A stretch of 64,000 nt of DNA from Ramlibacter ginsenosidimutans (GTDB lineage: Bacteria > Pseudomonadota > Gammaproteobacteria > Burkholderiales > Burkholderiaceae_C), in contig NZ_JAEPWM010000005.1 of NCBI RefSeq assembly GCF_016654015.1, positions 62,001 through 126,000 of the forward strand, written 5' to 3'. Both the position numbers and the translations under genes were made by a program. Of this stretch, positions 42,677 through 51,189 are shown piece by piece. Numbering within the stretch: the first letter of the stretch is position 1; each line of letters begins with the position of its first letter. The notes beneath the pieces are model-generated. The model did no database searches. It had not been told where the DNA came from and worked only from the letters and a program-made list of their open reading frames with translations.

Positions 42677-43299
42677 CCCCCTTTACCTCAGTCACCGGGC
42701 CGGCGGCACCGCTGATGCGCGAGAACGTCGATACGGACGTGATCATCCGCATCGAACGGCTCACCAACCTCCAGCGCGACCAACTCGGACCCTATGCGCT
42801 GGAGGCGCTGCGCCTGCGTCCCGACGGCTCCGAAGACCCGGCCTTCGTCCTCAACAGGCCGCCGTTCCGCGGAGCGCCCATCCTGCTGGCGGGCAGCAAC
42901 TTCGGCTGCGGTTCATCACGCGAGGGCGCTGTGTGGGCCCTGATGGGGCTGGGCGTGCGTTGCGTGATCGCTCCGAGCTTCGGCGACATCTTCTTCAACA
43001 ACTGCTTCCAGAACGGCATGCTGCCCATCGAGCTGCCGCTGCCGGTCGTCGAGCGGCTGGCTGCGGCGGCCGCGGACGGTGCGCCGTTTACGGTCGACCT
43101 CGATCGGTGCGTGATCGACGGACCGGATGGCCGTGCCACCCGCTTCGCCGTCAATGCATTGCGCCGTGAGGGCCTGCTCAACGGCCTGGACGACATCGGC
43201 CTGACGCTGCAGGCGGACGCCGCGATTCGCGGCTGGCAACGCGAAGACCGCCAGCGGCGTCCCTGGGCGTGGCCGGCTGCCGCGCGTTCGGCCGCCTGA
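42673..43299 (+). CDS. Aconitase/isopropylmalate-dehydratase family hydratase, small subunit
   Basis: A 208-residue swivel-domain subunit. It shows NVDTDVIIRIERL, the substrate-binding loop LLAGSNFGCGSSREGAVWAL and PSFGDIFFNNCFQNGMLPIEL, as in LeuD. ATG 42673 overlaps the large-subunit stop (ATGA). The C-terminus has an Arg/Ala-rich extension. With the large subunit it should form a heterodimeric hydratase making or consuming the substrate of the lyase at 40411. Confidence 0.92.
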   Translation: MTPFTSVTGPAAPLMRENVDTDVIIRIERLTNLQRDQLGPYALEALRLRPDGSEDPAFVLNRPPFRGAPILLAGSNFGCGSSREGAVWALMGLGVRCVIAPSFGDIFFNNCFQNGMLPIELPLPVVERLAAAAADGAPFTVDLDRCVIDGPDGRATRFAVNALRREGLLNGLDDIGLTLQADAAIRGWQREDRQRRPWAWPAAARSAA

Positions 43300-43335
43300 C
43301 GCGCATCCCCACAGACAATCCAAGGAGACAAAACC

Positions 43336-44307
43336 GTGCCCCTCATGTCGCGTCGCCGCGCCTTCGCGCTGCTCCTGTCCTTATGGGCCGTCGGCCCGAT
43401 CGCGGCCCACGCCGCCGACTGGAAACCCGAGCGCCCCGTGATCCTCGTGGTGCCCTACAGCCCTGGCGGCGGCGTCGACGCGCAAGCGCGCGCGGTCGCC
43501 CAGGAGCTCGGCAGGATCTGGGGCCAACCCGTGATCGTCGAGAACGCACCGGGCGCCGACGGCCTGATCGGAACGAGGAAGGTCATCGGCATGAAGCCCG
43601 ACGGCCACTCCCTGCTCGTGCAGATCAATGCCATCACGGTGATGAAGCACATTCCTTCGTCCAAGGGATTCGATCCCCTGCCGGATCTGGTGCCCGTCTC
43701 GGTGTTCTCCCAGTTGCCGGGCGTGTTCGTGGCGAACGGCAGCGTGCCGGGCAAGACCATGGCCGAAGTGCTGCGGTACTGCAAGACCGCGGCCAACCCG
43801 TGCTCTTTCGGCACCACGGAGAGCACGGCCAGGCTGCAGGCGCGCCAGCTGGCGGTGGAAGCCGGCCTGGACAACATGCTGGTCGTCAACTACAAGGGCG
43901 GCGGGCAGCTGATCACGGACCTCGTGGCGGGCACCGTGAACATGTCGATCATGGGCGTCACGGCGGCCCTGCCGCACTACAAGAGCGGCGCCCTGAAGAT
44001 CCTGGCCACGCTGGGATCGAAGCGATCTTCGATCACACCCGAAGTGCCCTCCGCCGTGGAGGCGGGATTCCCGAGCATGGACACGGTCACCTGGTACGGT
44101 CTGTTCGCGCCGAAGGGAACGCCGAAGAACGTGGTGGACGCGATCGCGACGGCCGTCGCCCAGGCCGTCAAGGGCGACGCGACGACCAAGATGTTTACCA
44201 GCCTGGGAGCGGAGGCACTCGGCAACACGCCAGGCGAGTTCGCCGCCATGCTCCGGAAGGAAGGCGAGCGGACCGACGCGATGGTCAAGCGCTTCCCGCT
44301 GGAATGA
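43336..44307 (+). CDS. Bug/TctC-family tripartite tricarboxylate receptor
   Basis: A 323-residue periplasmic receptor with a signal peptide (MSRRRAFALLLSLWAVGPIAA, cleavage after AHA). The mature part starts DWKPERPVILVVPYSPGGGVDAQARA, the Bug-family signature, followed by GADGLIGTRKVIGMKPDGHSLL. Bug receptors bind carboxylates or amino acids; in this group the TctAB membrane partners are usually encoded elsewhere, as here. GTG 43336 (behind AAGGAGAC) or ATG 43345 may be the start. It is likely the scavenger for the acid degraded by this operon. Confidence 0.93.
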   Translation: MPLMSRRRAFALLLSLWAVGPIAAHAADWKPERPVILVVPYSPGGGVDAQARAVAQELGRIWGQPVIVENAPGADGLIGTRKVIGMKPDGHSLLVQINAITVMKHIPSSKGFDPLPDLVPVSVFSQLPGVFVANGSVPGKTMAEVLRYCKTAANPCSFGTTESTARLQARQLAVEAGLDNMLVVNYKGGGQLITDLVAGTVNMSIMGVTAALPHYKSGALKILATLGSKRSSITPEVPSAVEAGFPSMDTVTWYGLFAPKGTPKNVVDAIATAVAQAVKGDATTKMFTSLGAEALGNTPGEFAAMLRKEGERTDAMVKRFPLE

Positions 44308-44317
44308 GGTGCCGGAC

Positions 44318-45430
44318 GTGAGTGCTGCCCTGCTTCGCCCTGCCGTGGGGCGGGACGCGTCTGCCTGGATGGCGGCGGACCTCGGGCACGACATGGGCTG
44401 GGTCACGCGCCTCGACGCCCAGGAAAGCGCCCACATGGCCAGCGTGGTCCGTGCGGCCATGCGGCCAGGGCAGCCGCTGCTTGCGTACCGGCGCGGCGAT
44501 TTTCCTTTCGGCGAGCGCCTGCTCGCGCCCATCCGCCGCGCCTTCGACGAGGCGCAGCACGGGCGCGGCGTCGCGCTGGTGCAAGGTTTGCCCCGCGATG
44601 GACTCAACCCGGAGGAATTCGAACTCCTCACGTGGGGCATCGGCCTGCACTTCGGCGTCGCCCGCCCGCAGGACCGGCACAGCCGCTACATGAACAAGGT
44701 GATGGACGCCGGTACCGTCTACCGCAGCGCCGGCGGCCGCGGCTATTCGTCGAACGCGGAGCTCGATTTCCACGTGGACGGCTCGGACGTCGTACTCCTC
44801 AGCTGCTACAACCAGGCACCCGTCGGTGGCGACAGCATGTGCAGCAGCGCGGCGACGGCGTTCCGCATTCTTTGCCGGGAGCGGCAGGACCTGGCGCAGG
44901 TCCTGCAGCAGCCGTTCCGGTTCAGCCGCCAGGGCGAGCAGGTCGAAGGCAAGCCGCCGGTTCACGTGAACCCGGTCTTCGCCGAACACGAGGGAGAGCT
45001 GTTCTGCTTCTGGAATCGAAACCGGGTGATCAACGCCACGCGGCTGGCCGACGGTGGCGAGCTCACGCCGTTGCAGCAGGAGGCCATCGACCTGCTCGAT
45101 GCCATCCTGCGACGGCCCGAGGTCATGTACCTGATGCGGCTGCAGCCGGGTGACCTCCAGATCCTGAACAACTACACGGTGCTGCACTCCCGCACCGAAT
45201 TCCAGGACGGCGCCGATCCTGCAAGGAAGCGCATGCTGTTCCGCCTGTGGCTGGCCACTCCCGAAGGGCGCGCGCTCCCCCCCGCGTGGGCAGGATTTTT
45301 CGGCGACACGCGCCCAGGCACGGTGCGCGGCGGAGTCCACGGGTTCCAGTACGACGAGCAGTGCGAGGCCTTCGACGCCCGGCAGGCTGCCGAGCTCGGC
45401 ATGGGTTTCGACGCGACGATCCGACCTTAG
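44318..45430 (+). CDS. TauD/TfdA-family 2-oxoglutarate/Fe(II)-dependent oxygenase
   Basis: A 370-residue oxygenase. The iron site HxD is in LDFHVDGSDVVLL (H152, D154), with the distal His in LNNYTVLHSRTEF and Arg in RKRMLFRLWLA for the 2-oxoglutarate carboxylate. RYMNKVMDAGTVY precedes the HxD motif. It would hydroxylate or cleave a small molecule using oxygen and 2-oxoglutarate. GTG 44318 behind GAGGTGCCGGAC is chosen as start; GTG 44309 is also in frame. It is the last gene of the operon, 10 bp after the Bug gene, suggesting an oxidative preparatory step. Confidence 0.9.
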   Translation: MSAALLRPAVGRDASAWMAADLGHDMGWVTRLDAQESAHMASVVRAAMRPGQPLLAYRRGDFPFGERLLAPIRRAFDEAQHGRGVALVQGLPRDGLNPEEFELLTWGIGLHFGVARPQDRHSRYMNKVMDAGTVYRSAGGRGYSSNAELDFHVDGSDVVLLSCYNQAPVGGDSMCSSAATAFRILCRERQDLAQVLQQPFRFSRQGEQVEGKPPVHVNPVFAEHEGELFCFWNRNRVINATRLADGGELTPLQQEAIDLLDAILRRPEVMYLMRLQPGDLQILNNYTVLHSRTEFQDGADPARKRMLFRLWLATPEGRALPPAWAGFFGDTRPGTVRGGVHGFQYDEQCEAFDARQAAELGMGFDATIRP

Positions 45431-45691
45431 TCGTCAGCGCAAGCACGAGGTTGACGCTGCGTACTCTGCCGGCGGGAAGCCCTCAGCATCAGCGCGCCGT
45501 CCCGCTGCTGCGGCCGAGATCGACGCGGCTGTCCAACGGCGCGGTGAACGCCGGAGGCAACTCAGGCGATGCATTGAGACATGCGTCAGAACCGCGCGTT
45601 ACGGGCGCCCCGACACGCGAAGTGCGCTGACGGCTGCGCGCATGCAACTCTGTGACCATGGCCAGTTCCCTGGTTGTTCTGGAGGCACTCC

Positions 45692-46588
45692 ATGCAGATC
45701 GGATTTATCGGGCTGGGCGCCATGGGCAGCGCCATGGCTGGGCGCCTGCTGGCGGCTGGGCACGAGGTGCATGTCTGGAACCGCACGCCGCAACGCTCGG
45801 AGGCCTTGCGCGCCCGGGGCGCGACGGTCGAAGCAACGCCCGCGCAGGCTGCGTCGCGATCGCAGGTGGTCGTGACCATGGTGGCCGACGACGCGGCGCT
45901 CGCGTCGGTGACGTTCGGCGATCACGGCATCGCGGCCGGCTTGGCCAACGGTGCCGTGCATGTCGGGATGAGCACGGTCGGCGTCGACGCTGCCAGGGAC
46001 GCGGCCGCGCGACACCAGGCGGCAGGCCAGCGCTATGTCTCGGTGCCGGTGTTCGGCCGGCCCGAAGCCGCCGCGCAAGGCAAGCTGTTCCTGATGGCGG
46101 CGGGCGCGCAGGCGGATCTGGAGGCCGTGTCCCCTGTGCTGGACCAGCTGGGCCAGGCCACCCGCACCATCGGTCCCGAGCCTTGGCAGGCGAACCTCGT
46201 CAAGCTGCTCGGCAACTTCATGCTCATGTCCATGGTCGAGACCCTGGCTGAGACGGGCGTCGTGGCAGAGAGGGCGGGCATCGCGCCCGCGACCGTGGTG
46301 GAGGCGCTCACGGGCACCATCTTCAATGCGCCGCCCTACCAGAACTACGGTGCCTCCATCGCGGCGCAGCGCTTTCGGCCCGCAGGGTTCGGCCTGCCGC
46401 TGGCACAGAAGGACAACCGCCTGCTGCTCGCAGCCACGGATGCACTCGGCATCCCCGTTCCGCTGGCCAGCCTGCTGCATGACCGCTTTCTGGCCGTGCG
46501 CGCACGCGGCATCGGGGAGGGATATGACCTCTCCGCGCTCGCGATCGGCGCGCTGGCCGATGCCGGACTGCGCTGGAACGGCCAGTAA
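45692..46588 (+). CDS. 3-hydroxyisobutyrate-dehydrogenase-like (beta-hydroxyacid) oxidoreductase
   Basis: A 298-residue NAD(P)-dependent enzyme. It has the Rossmann start MQIGFIGLGAMGSAMAGRLL, VWNRTPQRSEAL (Asn-Arg favours NADPH), STVGVDAARDAAARH replacing the usual substrate loop, and the catalytic Lys in NLVKLLGNFM (about residue 166). It belongs to the beta-HAD family acting on glyoxylate, succinate-semialdehyde or hydroxyisobutyrate-type substrates. A strong GGAGG site precedes ATG 45692. A 261-bp gap separates it from the TauD-like gene, so it is probably its own unit; I saw nothing coding in that gap. Confidence 0.9.
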   Translation: MQIGFIGLGAMGSAMAGRLLAAGHEVHVWNRTPQRSEALRARGATVEATPAQAASRSQVVVTMVADDAALASVTFGDHGIAAGLANGAVHVGMSTVGVDAARDAAARHQAAGQRYVSVPVFGRPEAAAQGKLFLMAAGAQADLEAVSPVLDQLGQATRTIGPEPWQANLVKLLGNFMLMSMVETLAETGVVAERAGIAPATVVEALTGTIFNAPPYQNYGASIAAQRFRPAGFGLPLAQKDNRLLLAATDALGIPVPLASLLHDRFLAVRARGIGEGYDLSALAIGALADAGLRWNGQ

Positions 46589-46608
46589 GGCGGGGGCTCG
46601 GCGCCAGG

Positions 46609-47997
46609 TCAAGCGCGCTCTTGCAGGGGGTGCAGGTCCTGCAAGAGAGTCGGAACAAGCTCCGCCACGGTCGGATGGATGTGCATCGTCCTCGCAAGCG
46701 CGGCGGCCGTGATGCCGCTGGCGATTGCATCGAGCAGGATGTGCACCACTTCATCGCCCGCCAGACCCAGGAGAGACGCCCCGAGGATCTGCCGCGTCTG
46801 CGCATCGACCAGTACCTTCATGAACCCCTGCGTCTCGCCCGATTCCCTGGCGCGGCCGACGCGTTCCATGGGCCGCTTCCCGACCAGTGCGGAGCGGCCT
46901 GTGGCCCGCACATCCTGCTCGCTCATGCCGGCGCGGCCGAGCGGCGGGTCGGTGAACAGGGCGTAGCAGGGGATCCGGTCGCGCACGCTACGCGTCTCGC
47001 CGTGCAGCACGTTCGCGGCGACGATCTCGTGGTCGTTCCATGCCGTGTGCGTGAAGGCGCCGCGGCCGTTGCATTCGCCGACGGCCCATACGCCTTCGGC
47101 GCTGGTGCGGCACTGGTCGTCCACCTCGATGTACCCACGCTCGTCCGCACGGATTCCAGCCGATTCCAGCCCCAGGTCGCCGGTATTCGGCGTGCGGCCC
47201 ATGGCGAGCAGCACGTGGCTGCCTTCCAGCCAGAAGTCTTGCGGCTCGCACCGCGCTCGCATGCGGACCGTGGCTTCTCCCGGCGCGAACGCGACGCATT
47301 CGGAAGCCAGGTGGAAGCAGACGCCCTCACGCTCCAGGATCGCCTGCACCTCCTCGGCCACATCCGTGTCCTCGCGCGGCAGCAGGCGAGGCGATCGCTC
47401 CACGACGCTCACTTCGGCGCCGAAGCGTCGCATCAGCTGCGCAAACTCCAGGCCGATGTAGCTGCCGCCCACGATGAGGAGATGCCGGGGCACTTCCTGC
47501 AGCTGCAGCACCGAGGCATTGTCCAGCGTGGATACGGTATCGATGCCCTCCAACGGCGGCCGCGCCGCACGCGCGCCTACGTCGATGAAGATCCTGTCCG
47601 CCTTCAGCTCGCGCTCGCCGACGCGTACTGTCCGCGGGGCCGTGAAGCAGGCGTGGCCAGTGATCCATTCCACGCCTTTCATGCCACGCACCCAGGTCTC
47701 CACGTCGGCGCGCACGGCCCCGACGATGCCGTCCATGCGTGCCTTCACGCGCCGCATGTCCACGCGCACCGGGCCAGTCTCGAAGCCGAACTCGTCGCCG
47801 CGGCGCGCGAGGTGCACCGCACGCGCGCTGGCCACCAGGGTCTTGGTGGGGTAGCAGCCGGTGTTGACGCACGTGCCGCCAAGGAGATGCCGCTCGATGA
47901 GCGCCACCCGCATGCCGGCCCGGCCGCAACGAGCCGCGAGCGCAGGGCCGGCCTGGCCGGCACCGATCACGATGACGTCGAAGCGCTCCTGATCCAT
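46609..47997 (-). CDS. FAD-dependent pyridine nucleotide-disulfide oxidoreductase (MerA/Lpd-like)
   Basis: A 462-residue flavoenzyme. It has VIVIGAGQAGPALAARCGRAG, the redox disulfide GGTCVNTGCYPTKT (Cys pair near residues 43 and 48), a second Rossmann motif LLIVGGSYIGLEFAQLMRRFG, AVGECNG for FAD, and HIHPTVAELVPTLL, the His-Glu pair of the dimer active site. There is no N-terminal heavy-metal domain or C-terminal Cys pair, so it is a MerA-like oxidoreductase of unknown substrate, not a mercuric reductase. It converges with the dehydrogenase gene, 20 bp apart. Confidence 0.92.
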   Translation of the reverse strand: MDQERFDVIVIGAGQAGPALAARCGRAGMRVALIERHLLGGTCVNTGCYPTKTLVASARAVHLARRGDEFGFETGPVRVDMRRVKARMDGIVGAVRADVETWVRGMKGVEWITGHACFTAPRTVRVGERELKADRIFIDVGARAARPPLEGIDTVSTLDNASVLQLQEVPRHLLIVGGSYIGLEFAQLMRRFGAEVSVVERSPRLLPREDTDVAEEVQAILEREGVCFHLASECVAFAPGEATVRMRARCEPQDFWLEGSHVLLAMGRTPNTGDLGLESAGIRADERGYIEVDDQCRTSAEGVWAVGECNGRGAFTHTAWNDHEIVAANVLHGETRSVRDRIPCYALFTDPPLGRAGMSEQDVRATGRSALVGKRPMERVGRARESGETQGFMKVLVDAQTRQILGASLLGLAGDEVVHILLDAIASGITAAALARTMHIHPTVAELVPTLLQDLHPLQERA

Positions 47998-48280
47998 GTC
48001 GCCTCCGAGCCTGCCTTGGTGAGCGGGCGAGAGTCATTCTTGCACCGGCGCAGGCTCGGCGGGATCGCGCCGGGCCTGTCGGGTTTCGATTTGCGCAGGC
48101 ATTGCGTGCACCGGCGAAGACCTGTGCCGGACACTCGGGCGCCGCTGCTGAGGCGGGGCGATTTGCACGGGCTCAGCCGCGGCGCATCGCTTACCCTGTG
48201 CAGTCGATCCGTGACCTCCCGCGGCCGCAGCCGTGCGGACGTTCCGGCTCTGCAACCCCATGGCATCGCGAGGTCCTCTC

Positions 48281-48982
48281 ATGAAGATCCTGATGGTTCT
48301 CACGTCGCACGACCGGCTCGGCGACACCGGAAAGAAGACCGGCTTCTGGCTCGAGGAGCTGGCCGCACCCTACTACGTGTTCCAGGATGCCGGCGCCGAA
48401 ATCACGCTCGCCTCGCCGCTGGGCGGCCAGCCTCCGCTCGACCCCAAGAGCGACGAGCCCGATGCCCAGACCGACGCGACCCGGCGTTTCCGCGCCGACA
48501 AGGCGGCGATGCAGGCCCTGGCCTCCACCCGCACGCTCGCGTCGGTGCGCGCCGACGACTTTGACGCGGTGTTCTACCCGGGCGGCCACGGCCCGCTGTG
48601 GGACCTGGCCGAAAGCCGCGATTCCGTCGCCCTGATCGAGGCTACGCTGGCCGCCGGCAAGCCGGTGGCCGCGGTGTGCCATGCGCCCGGCGTCCTGCGC
48701 GATGTCAAGACGCCCGACGGTGCACCGCTGGTGAGGGGCAAGCGCGTGACGGGCTTCTCCAACAGCGAGGAAGCGGCCGTCGGCCTGACCAAGGTGGTGC
48801 CGTTCCTGGTGGAGGACATGCTCAAGGCCGAAGGCGGCCTCTACAGCAAGGGCGGCGACTGGCAGTCCTATGTCGTCACCGACGGTCTGCTGGTCACCGG
48901 CCAGAATCCGGCCTCGTCGGGGGCGGGCGCGCAGGCGCTGTTGCAGGTCCTGCAGGCGACCTCGGCGGACGCCGCACCGTAG
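48281..48982 (+). CDS. DJ-1/PfpI (Hsp31-like) type 1 glutamine amidotransferase domain protein
   Basis: A 233-residue protein. It begins MKILMVLTSHDRLGDTGKKTG, with FWLEELAAPYYVFQDAGAEI next, the Hsp31-like arrangement in which an N-terminal Glu lies near the nucleophile. It then has FYPGGHGPLWDLAE and AAVCHAPGVLRDVK with the catalytic Cys-His. Related proteins act as glyoxalase III-like or chaperone/deglycase-type stress proteins. The upstream 283 bp, divergent from the FAD enzyme, shows no ORF. ATG 48281 is preferred over an upstream start at 48233. Confidence 0.9.
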   Translation: MKILMVLTSHDRLGDTGKKTGFWLEELAAPYYVFQDAGAEITLASPLGGQPPLDPKSDEPDAQTDATRRFRADKAAMQALASTRTLASVRADDFDAVFYPGGHGPLWDLAESRDSVALIEATLAAGKPVAAVCHAPGVLRDVKTPDGAPLVRGKRVTGFSNSEEAAVGLTKVVPFLVEDMLKAEGGLYSKGGDWQSYVVTDGLLVTGQNPASSGAGAQALLQVLQATSADAAP

Positions 48983-49151
48983 GCGCGCCGAGGCGTGCAG
49001 CAGCTCCTTCGCCGCAGAACAGTCGACGCGGCGCGCTTTCACCAGTGCACGCCCTGCACCAGCGCGCGGCCCTCGCTGTCCGGCGGCGAAGCGGGCGATG
49101 CAGGGTACCGCGCCACTCACGCGCACGCTGCCACACCAGCGGGCTGCCTGC

Positions 49152-49328
49152 GATGCGGATCCGGTCGTCCATGCATCCCAGGCCCGTCGGTTGCACGAGG
49201 CGTTCGTCCGTGCTGGCGCACGGTCTGAACTGGTGATCCTGCCGGGCGCCGGACACGAGGATCCCGAGTTCTCTCGCACGCAAATGGAACCGACATTGAG
49301 GTTCCTGCGCAGGGCGTTCCACAGCTGA
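49152..49328 (+). pseudogene. C-terminal fragment of an alpha/beta hydrolase
   Basis: The frame reads DADPVVHASQARRLHEAF and then VRAGARSELVILPGAGHEDPEF, ending RFLRRAFHS. This is the final 58 residues of a prolyl-oligopeptidase or BD-FAE-type hydrolase, with the catalytic Asp (DADPVV) and His (GAGHEDP). No nucleophile-containing part lies upstream, where the DJ-1-like gene ends at 48982. It is a truncated, non-functional remnant. Confidence 0.65.
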
Positions 49329-49373
49329 TGCAGAGTGGTCCCGAGCAGCCGGGACTCCTCGGATACGAGCGGC

Positions 49374-49604
49374 TCAGGAGGAGCGCGCCAGGTTGGTTTT
49401 GCGACCCGAGCCGCCGACCGGGCCGGAGGGGACTTTGCGTCCCGAGCCGCTCTTCTTGCCTCCGCCGTGGAGCTTGTTGACGGTCGCCCATGCGCGCGCC
49501 TCGGCCTCGGGACGGGCGACGCCTTTTTGCTCGTGGCCTTTCTCGATCGCGCCCGCTTGGCGCTTTTGCTTGTCGGTGTAGGCGGACTTGTCCCCTCGTG
49601 GCAT
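49374..49604 (-). CDS. Small basic protein annotated in relatives as plasmid-stabilisation-type
   Basis: A 76-residue hydrophilic protein, MPRGDKSAYTDKQKRQAGAI followed by EKGHEQKGVARPEAEARAWATVNK and a Gly/Lys/Ser tail (GGGKKSGSGRK). This composition is that of a small family often labelled plasmid stabilization protein in proteobacteria; no toxin fold is visible and its role is unproven. AGGAG lies 7 bp before ATG 49604. It is a single gene, converging with the hydrolase remnant. Confidence 0.8.
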   Translation of the reverse strand: MPRGDKSAYTDKQKRQAGAIEKGHEQKGVARPEAEARAWATVNKLHGGGKKSGSGRKVPSGPVGGSGRKTNLARSS

Positions 49605-49852
49605 GTCGGGCTCCTGCAGAAGGTTGTTGCCGATCATCGGGCGCCGGTCCACCTCGTGGCGTCGGAGGGAAGGCTCTTTGGCAGAAGGATTTCGCACGAC
49701 CCGACCATCCCTCTGATGCGCCAGCGGGTGGCAGCAGCCAGCGCGAGAGCTCAATCGATGGGCCTGCCGACCGACGCCGGCGGCAAGCAGGAGGTCAAGC
49801 AGGCGTTGGGTTTGGCGCACCCCCGCCATCATCCAGTCCGCTTGAAGCAGAC

Positions 49853-50083
49853 ATGCGCTACCTTCTGCGCATGATCCGGATCGAAACCACGGCAGCGACA
49901 AGCGACCTCGAACCGAGCGTGATCTGGTTCGGGTCCCGGCGCGTGGAGGTGCGCACAGTCAGCGACAGGTGGTACGGCGCGACCCAGCGCTGGTGGAAGG
50001 TGGATACCGAGGAGGGCAGCTATGTGCTGCGGTACGACGAACAGGCGGGAACCTGGGAGCTGGCGGCAGTCGTCGGCCGCTGA
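49853..50083 (+). CDS. Small uncharacterised protein
   Basis: A 76-residue frame: MRYLLRMIRIETTAATSDLE, then VIWFGSRRVEVRTVSDRWYGATQRWWKVDTEEGSYVLRYDEQAGTWELAAVV (several segments). The compact, strand-rich, Trp-rich pattern looks like a small SH3-like or beta-sandwich domain found as stand-alone hypothetical proteins in high-GC bacteria. ATG 49871 is a shorter alternative start. I cannot assign a function. It is divergent from the small basic protein gene and converges with the lipoprotein gene. Confidence 0.6.
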   Translation: MRYLLRMIRIETTAATSDLEPSVIWFGSRRVEVRTVSDRWYGATQRWWKVDTEEGSYVLRYDEQAGTWELAAVVGR

Positions 50084-50138
50084 CGCGAGCGCTGCTCATG
50101 ACCAGAAGCAGGCGGCAGCGGCGAATGAACGGCCTTGT

Positions 50139-50579
50139 TCAGGGGAGCGGCTTCGCCTCGCTGGCTTTGGGGCACTGCGCCGCATTGAGCGACCTGGCGG
50201 CGTCAAGCTCGCCATCGCGATAGTGGCATTCGTAGTCCGTGCCGCCCGGCACGTGGCCGACGAGACGCTGGACGTGTCCGCCCACGAAATAGTATGTTGC
50301 CAGCACCTGCATCGATGCGGGACGGGCCCTATCGCCGTACCACACACGCTGGCACCCGGAGCCGCCGGCCGGCGTGCCGGCAGTGTAAGTGGCGATGCTC
50401 ATCCCCTGGCGCACGCCGAAGACAGCACCGGGAGGTACGGTTGCAACTTCACAGCTGGAGTCTGCAGATGCAGATCCAGATGCAGGCCCAGGGGCGGGCG
50501 CGAACACGCTTGCGCACCCGGCGAGCAGTGCGAGGAGAAGTGCTGGGAGCGCGAGCGATACGTTGGGCATGGATGGCAT
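50139..50579 (-). CDS. Hypothetical lipoprotein
   Basis: A protein of 146 residues (or 143 from ATG 50570). The N-terminal signal MPNVSLALPALLLALLAGCAS has a lipobox, LAGC, so it is lipidated and envelope-bound. The mature part has a Pro/Ala/Ser linker, then VPPGAVFGVRQGMSIATYTAG and YYFVGGHVQRLVGHVPGGTDYEC, with four Cys in all after the lipid Cys. No known family was recognised. Confidence 0.7.
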   Translation of the reverse strand: MPSMPNVSLALPALLLALLAGCASVFAPAPGPASGSASADSSCEVATVPPGAVFGVRQGMSIATYTAGTPAGGSGCQRVWYGDRARPASMQVLATYYFVGGHVQRLVGHVPGGTDYECHYRDGELDAARSLNAAQCPKASEAKPLP

Positions 50580-51189
50580 CGAGGGTACAGGTCAGGCGGC
50601 GGGACGCGGCAGAGGGGACGGTCATGCAGACTAGCACTTCCGGCATGCCCTTTTGGTCCGACGCGGCCCGCAGGTACACGTCGTGCGCCGCCGCCTTTTC
50701 AACCACCATCGGTTGCAGGGCGCGGCGGATCCTCGGTCTCTACGTGCCAGGGCGCGAGCGTGTCCCGCCGGTGTAAACGGCCGCTTGCGGCCACAATCGG
50801 CCATAGTACGGCAGGCGCGAGCTTTCGTTCACCCCGAATGTGCGTGCGCCGTGTCTCGCGCTTGGGGATGCATTGACGCCATGACGCTACGTCTTCTTGC
50901 CTTGGGGGACTGCGTTGGGAAACGCCCTTTGATACGTCCGCCGAGACTTTATTCGTATAGACCGTGTGCCTACGAGCCTCGCGTTCGCAAAATAACGAAT
51001 GGGATCTCTGGTGGGCACCGTCCTTGCGCGCCGGAGGCGCGCGCGCAGGTCCGGGGCCAAAGCTTCCCTATTTTTCGTCCATCGGCTGGCCTCGCGCCAC
51101 ACCGCCGCCCAGAACGGTGGGCCTCCTCCTACAGAGCGTCAGAGCATGCTGACGCAAACTAGTCGGCCCGACTTGCTTGCTCAGTAGCT
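50580..51189. other. Intergenic region upstream of the FIST gene
   Basis: About 610 bp without a convincing gene. An 86-codon minus-strand frame ending at 50449 has GC-rich third positions but overlaps the lipoprotein gene and matches nothing. From 50940 to 51000 the sequence becomes AT-richer, with an ATTCGT...ACGAAT repeat spaced about 40 bp, and there is a GC-rich hairpin near 51030. A strong inverted repeat lies at 51136-51155, close to the FIST start. Promoters for the lipoprotein and FIST genes must both lie here. Confidence 0.4.
51136..51155. promoter_or_regulatory. Inverted repeat in the FIST leader
   Basis: GCGTCAG-AGCATG-CTGACGC has perfect 7-bp arms and lies 34 bp before the FIST start codon. 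It could be a dimeric regulator site or a leader hairpin. Confidence 0.45.

Noticed and set aside
46609..47997. Mercuric reductase assignment for the FAD disulfide oxidoreductase
   Set aside because: There is no N-terminal metal-binding domain, no C-terminal Cys pair, and no mer genes nearby.
50449..50709. 86-codon minus-strand frame upstream of the lipoprotein with GC-rich third positions
   Set aside because: It overlaps the lipoprotein gene in another frame, its C-terminal half is low-complexity Arg-rich, and no family resemblance or ribosome site was seen.
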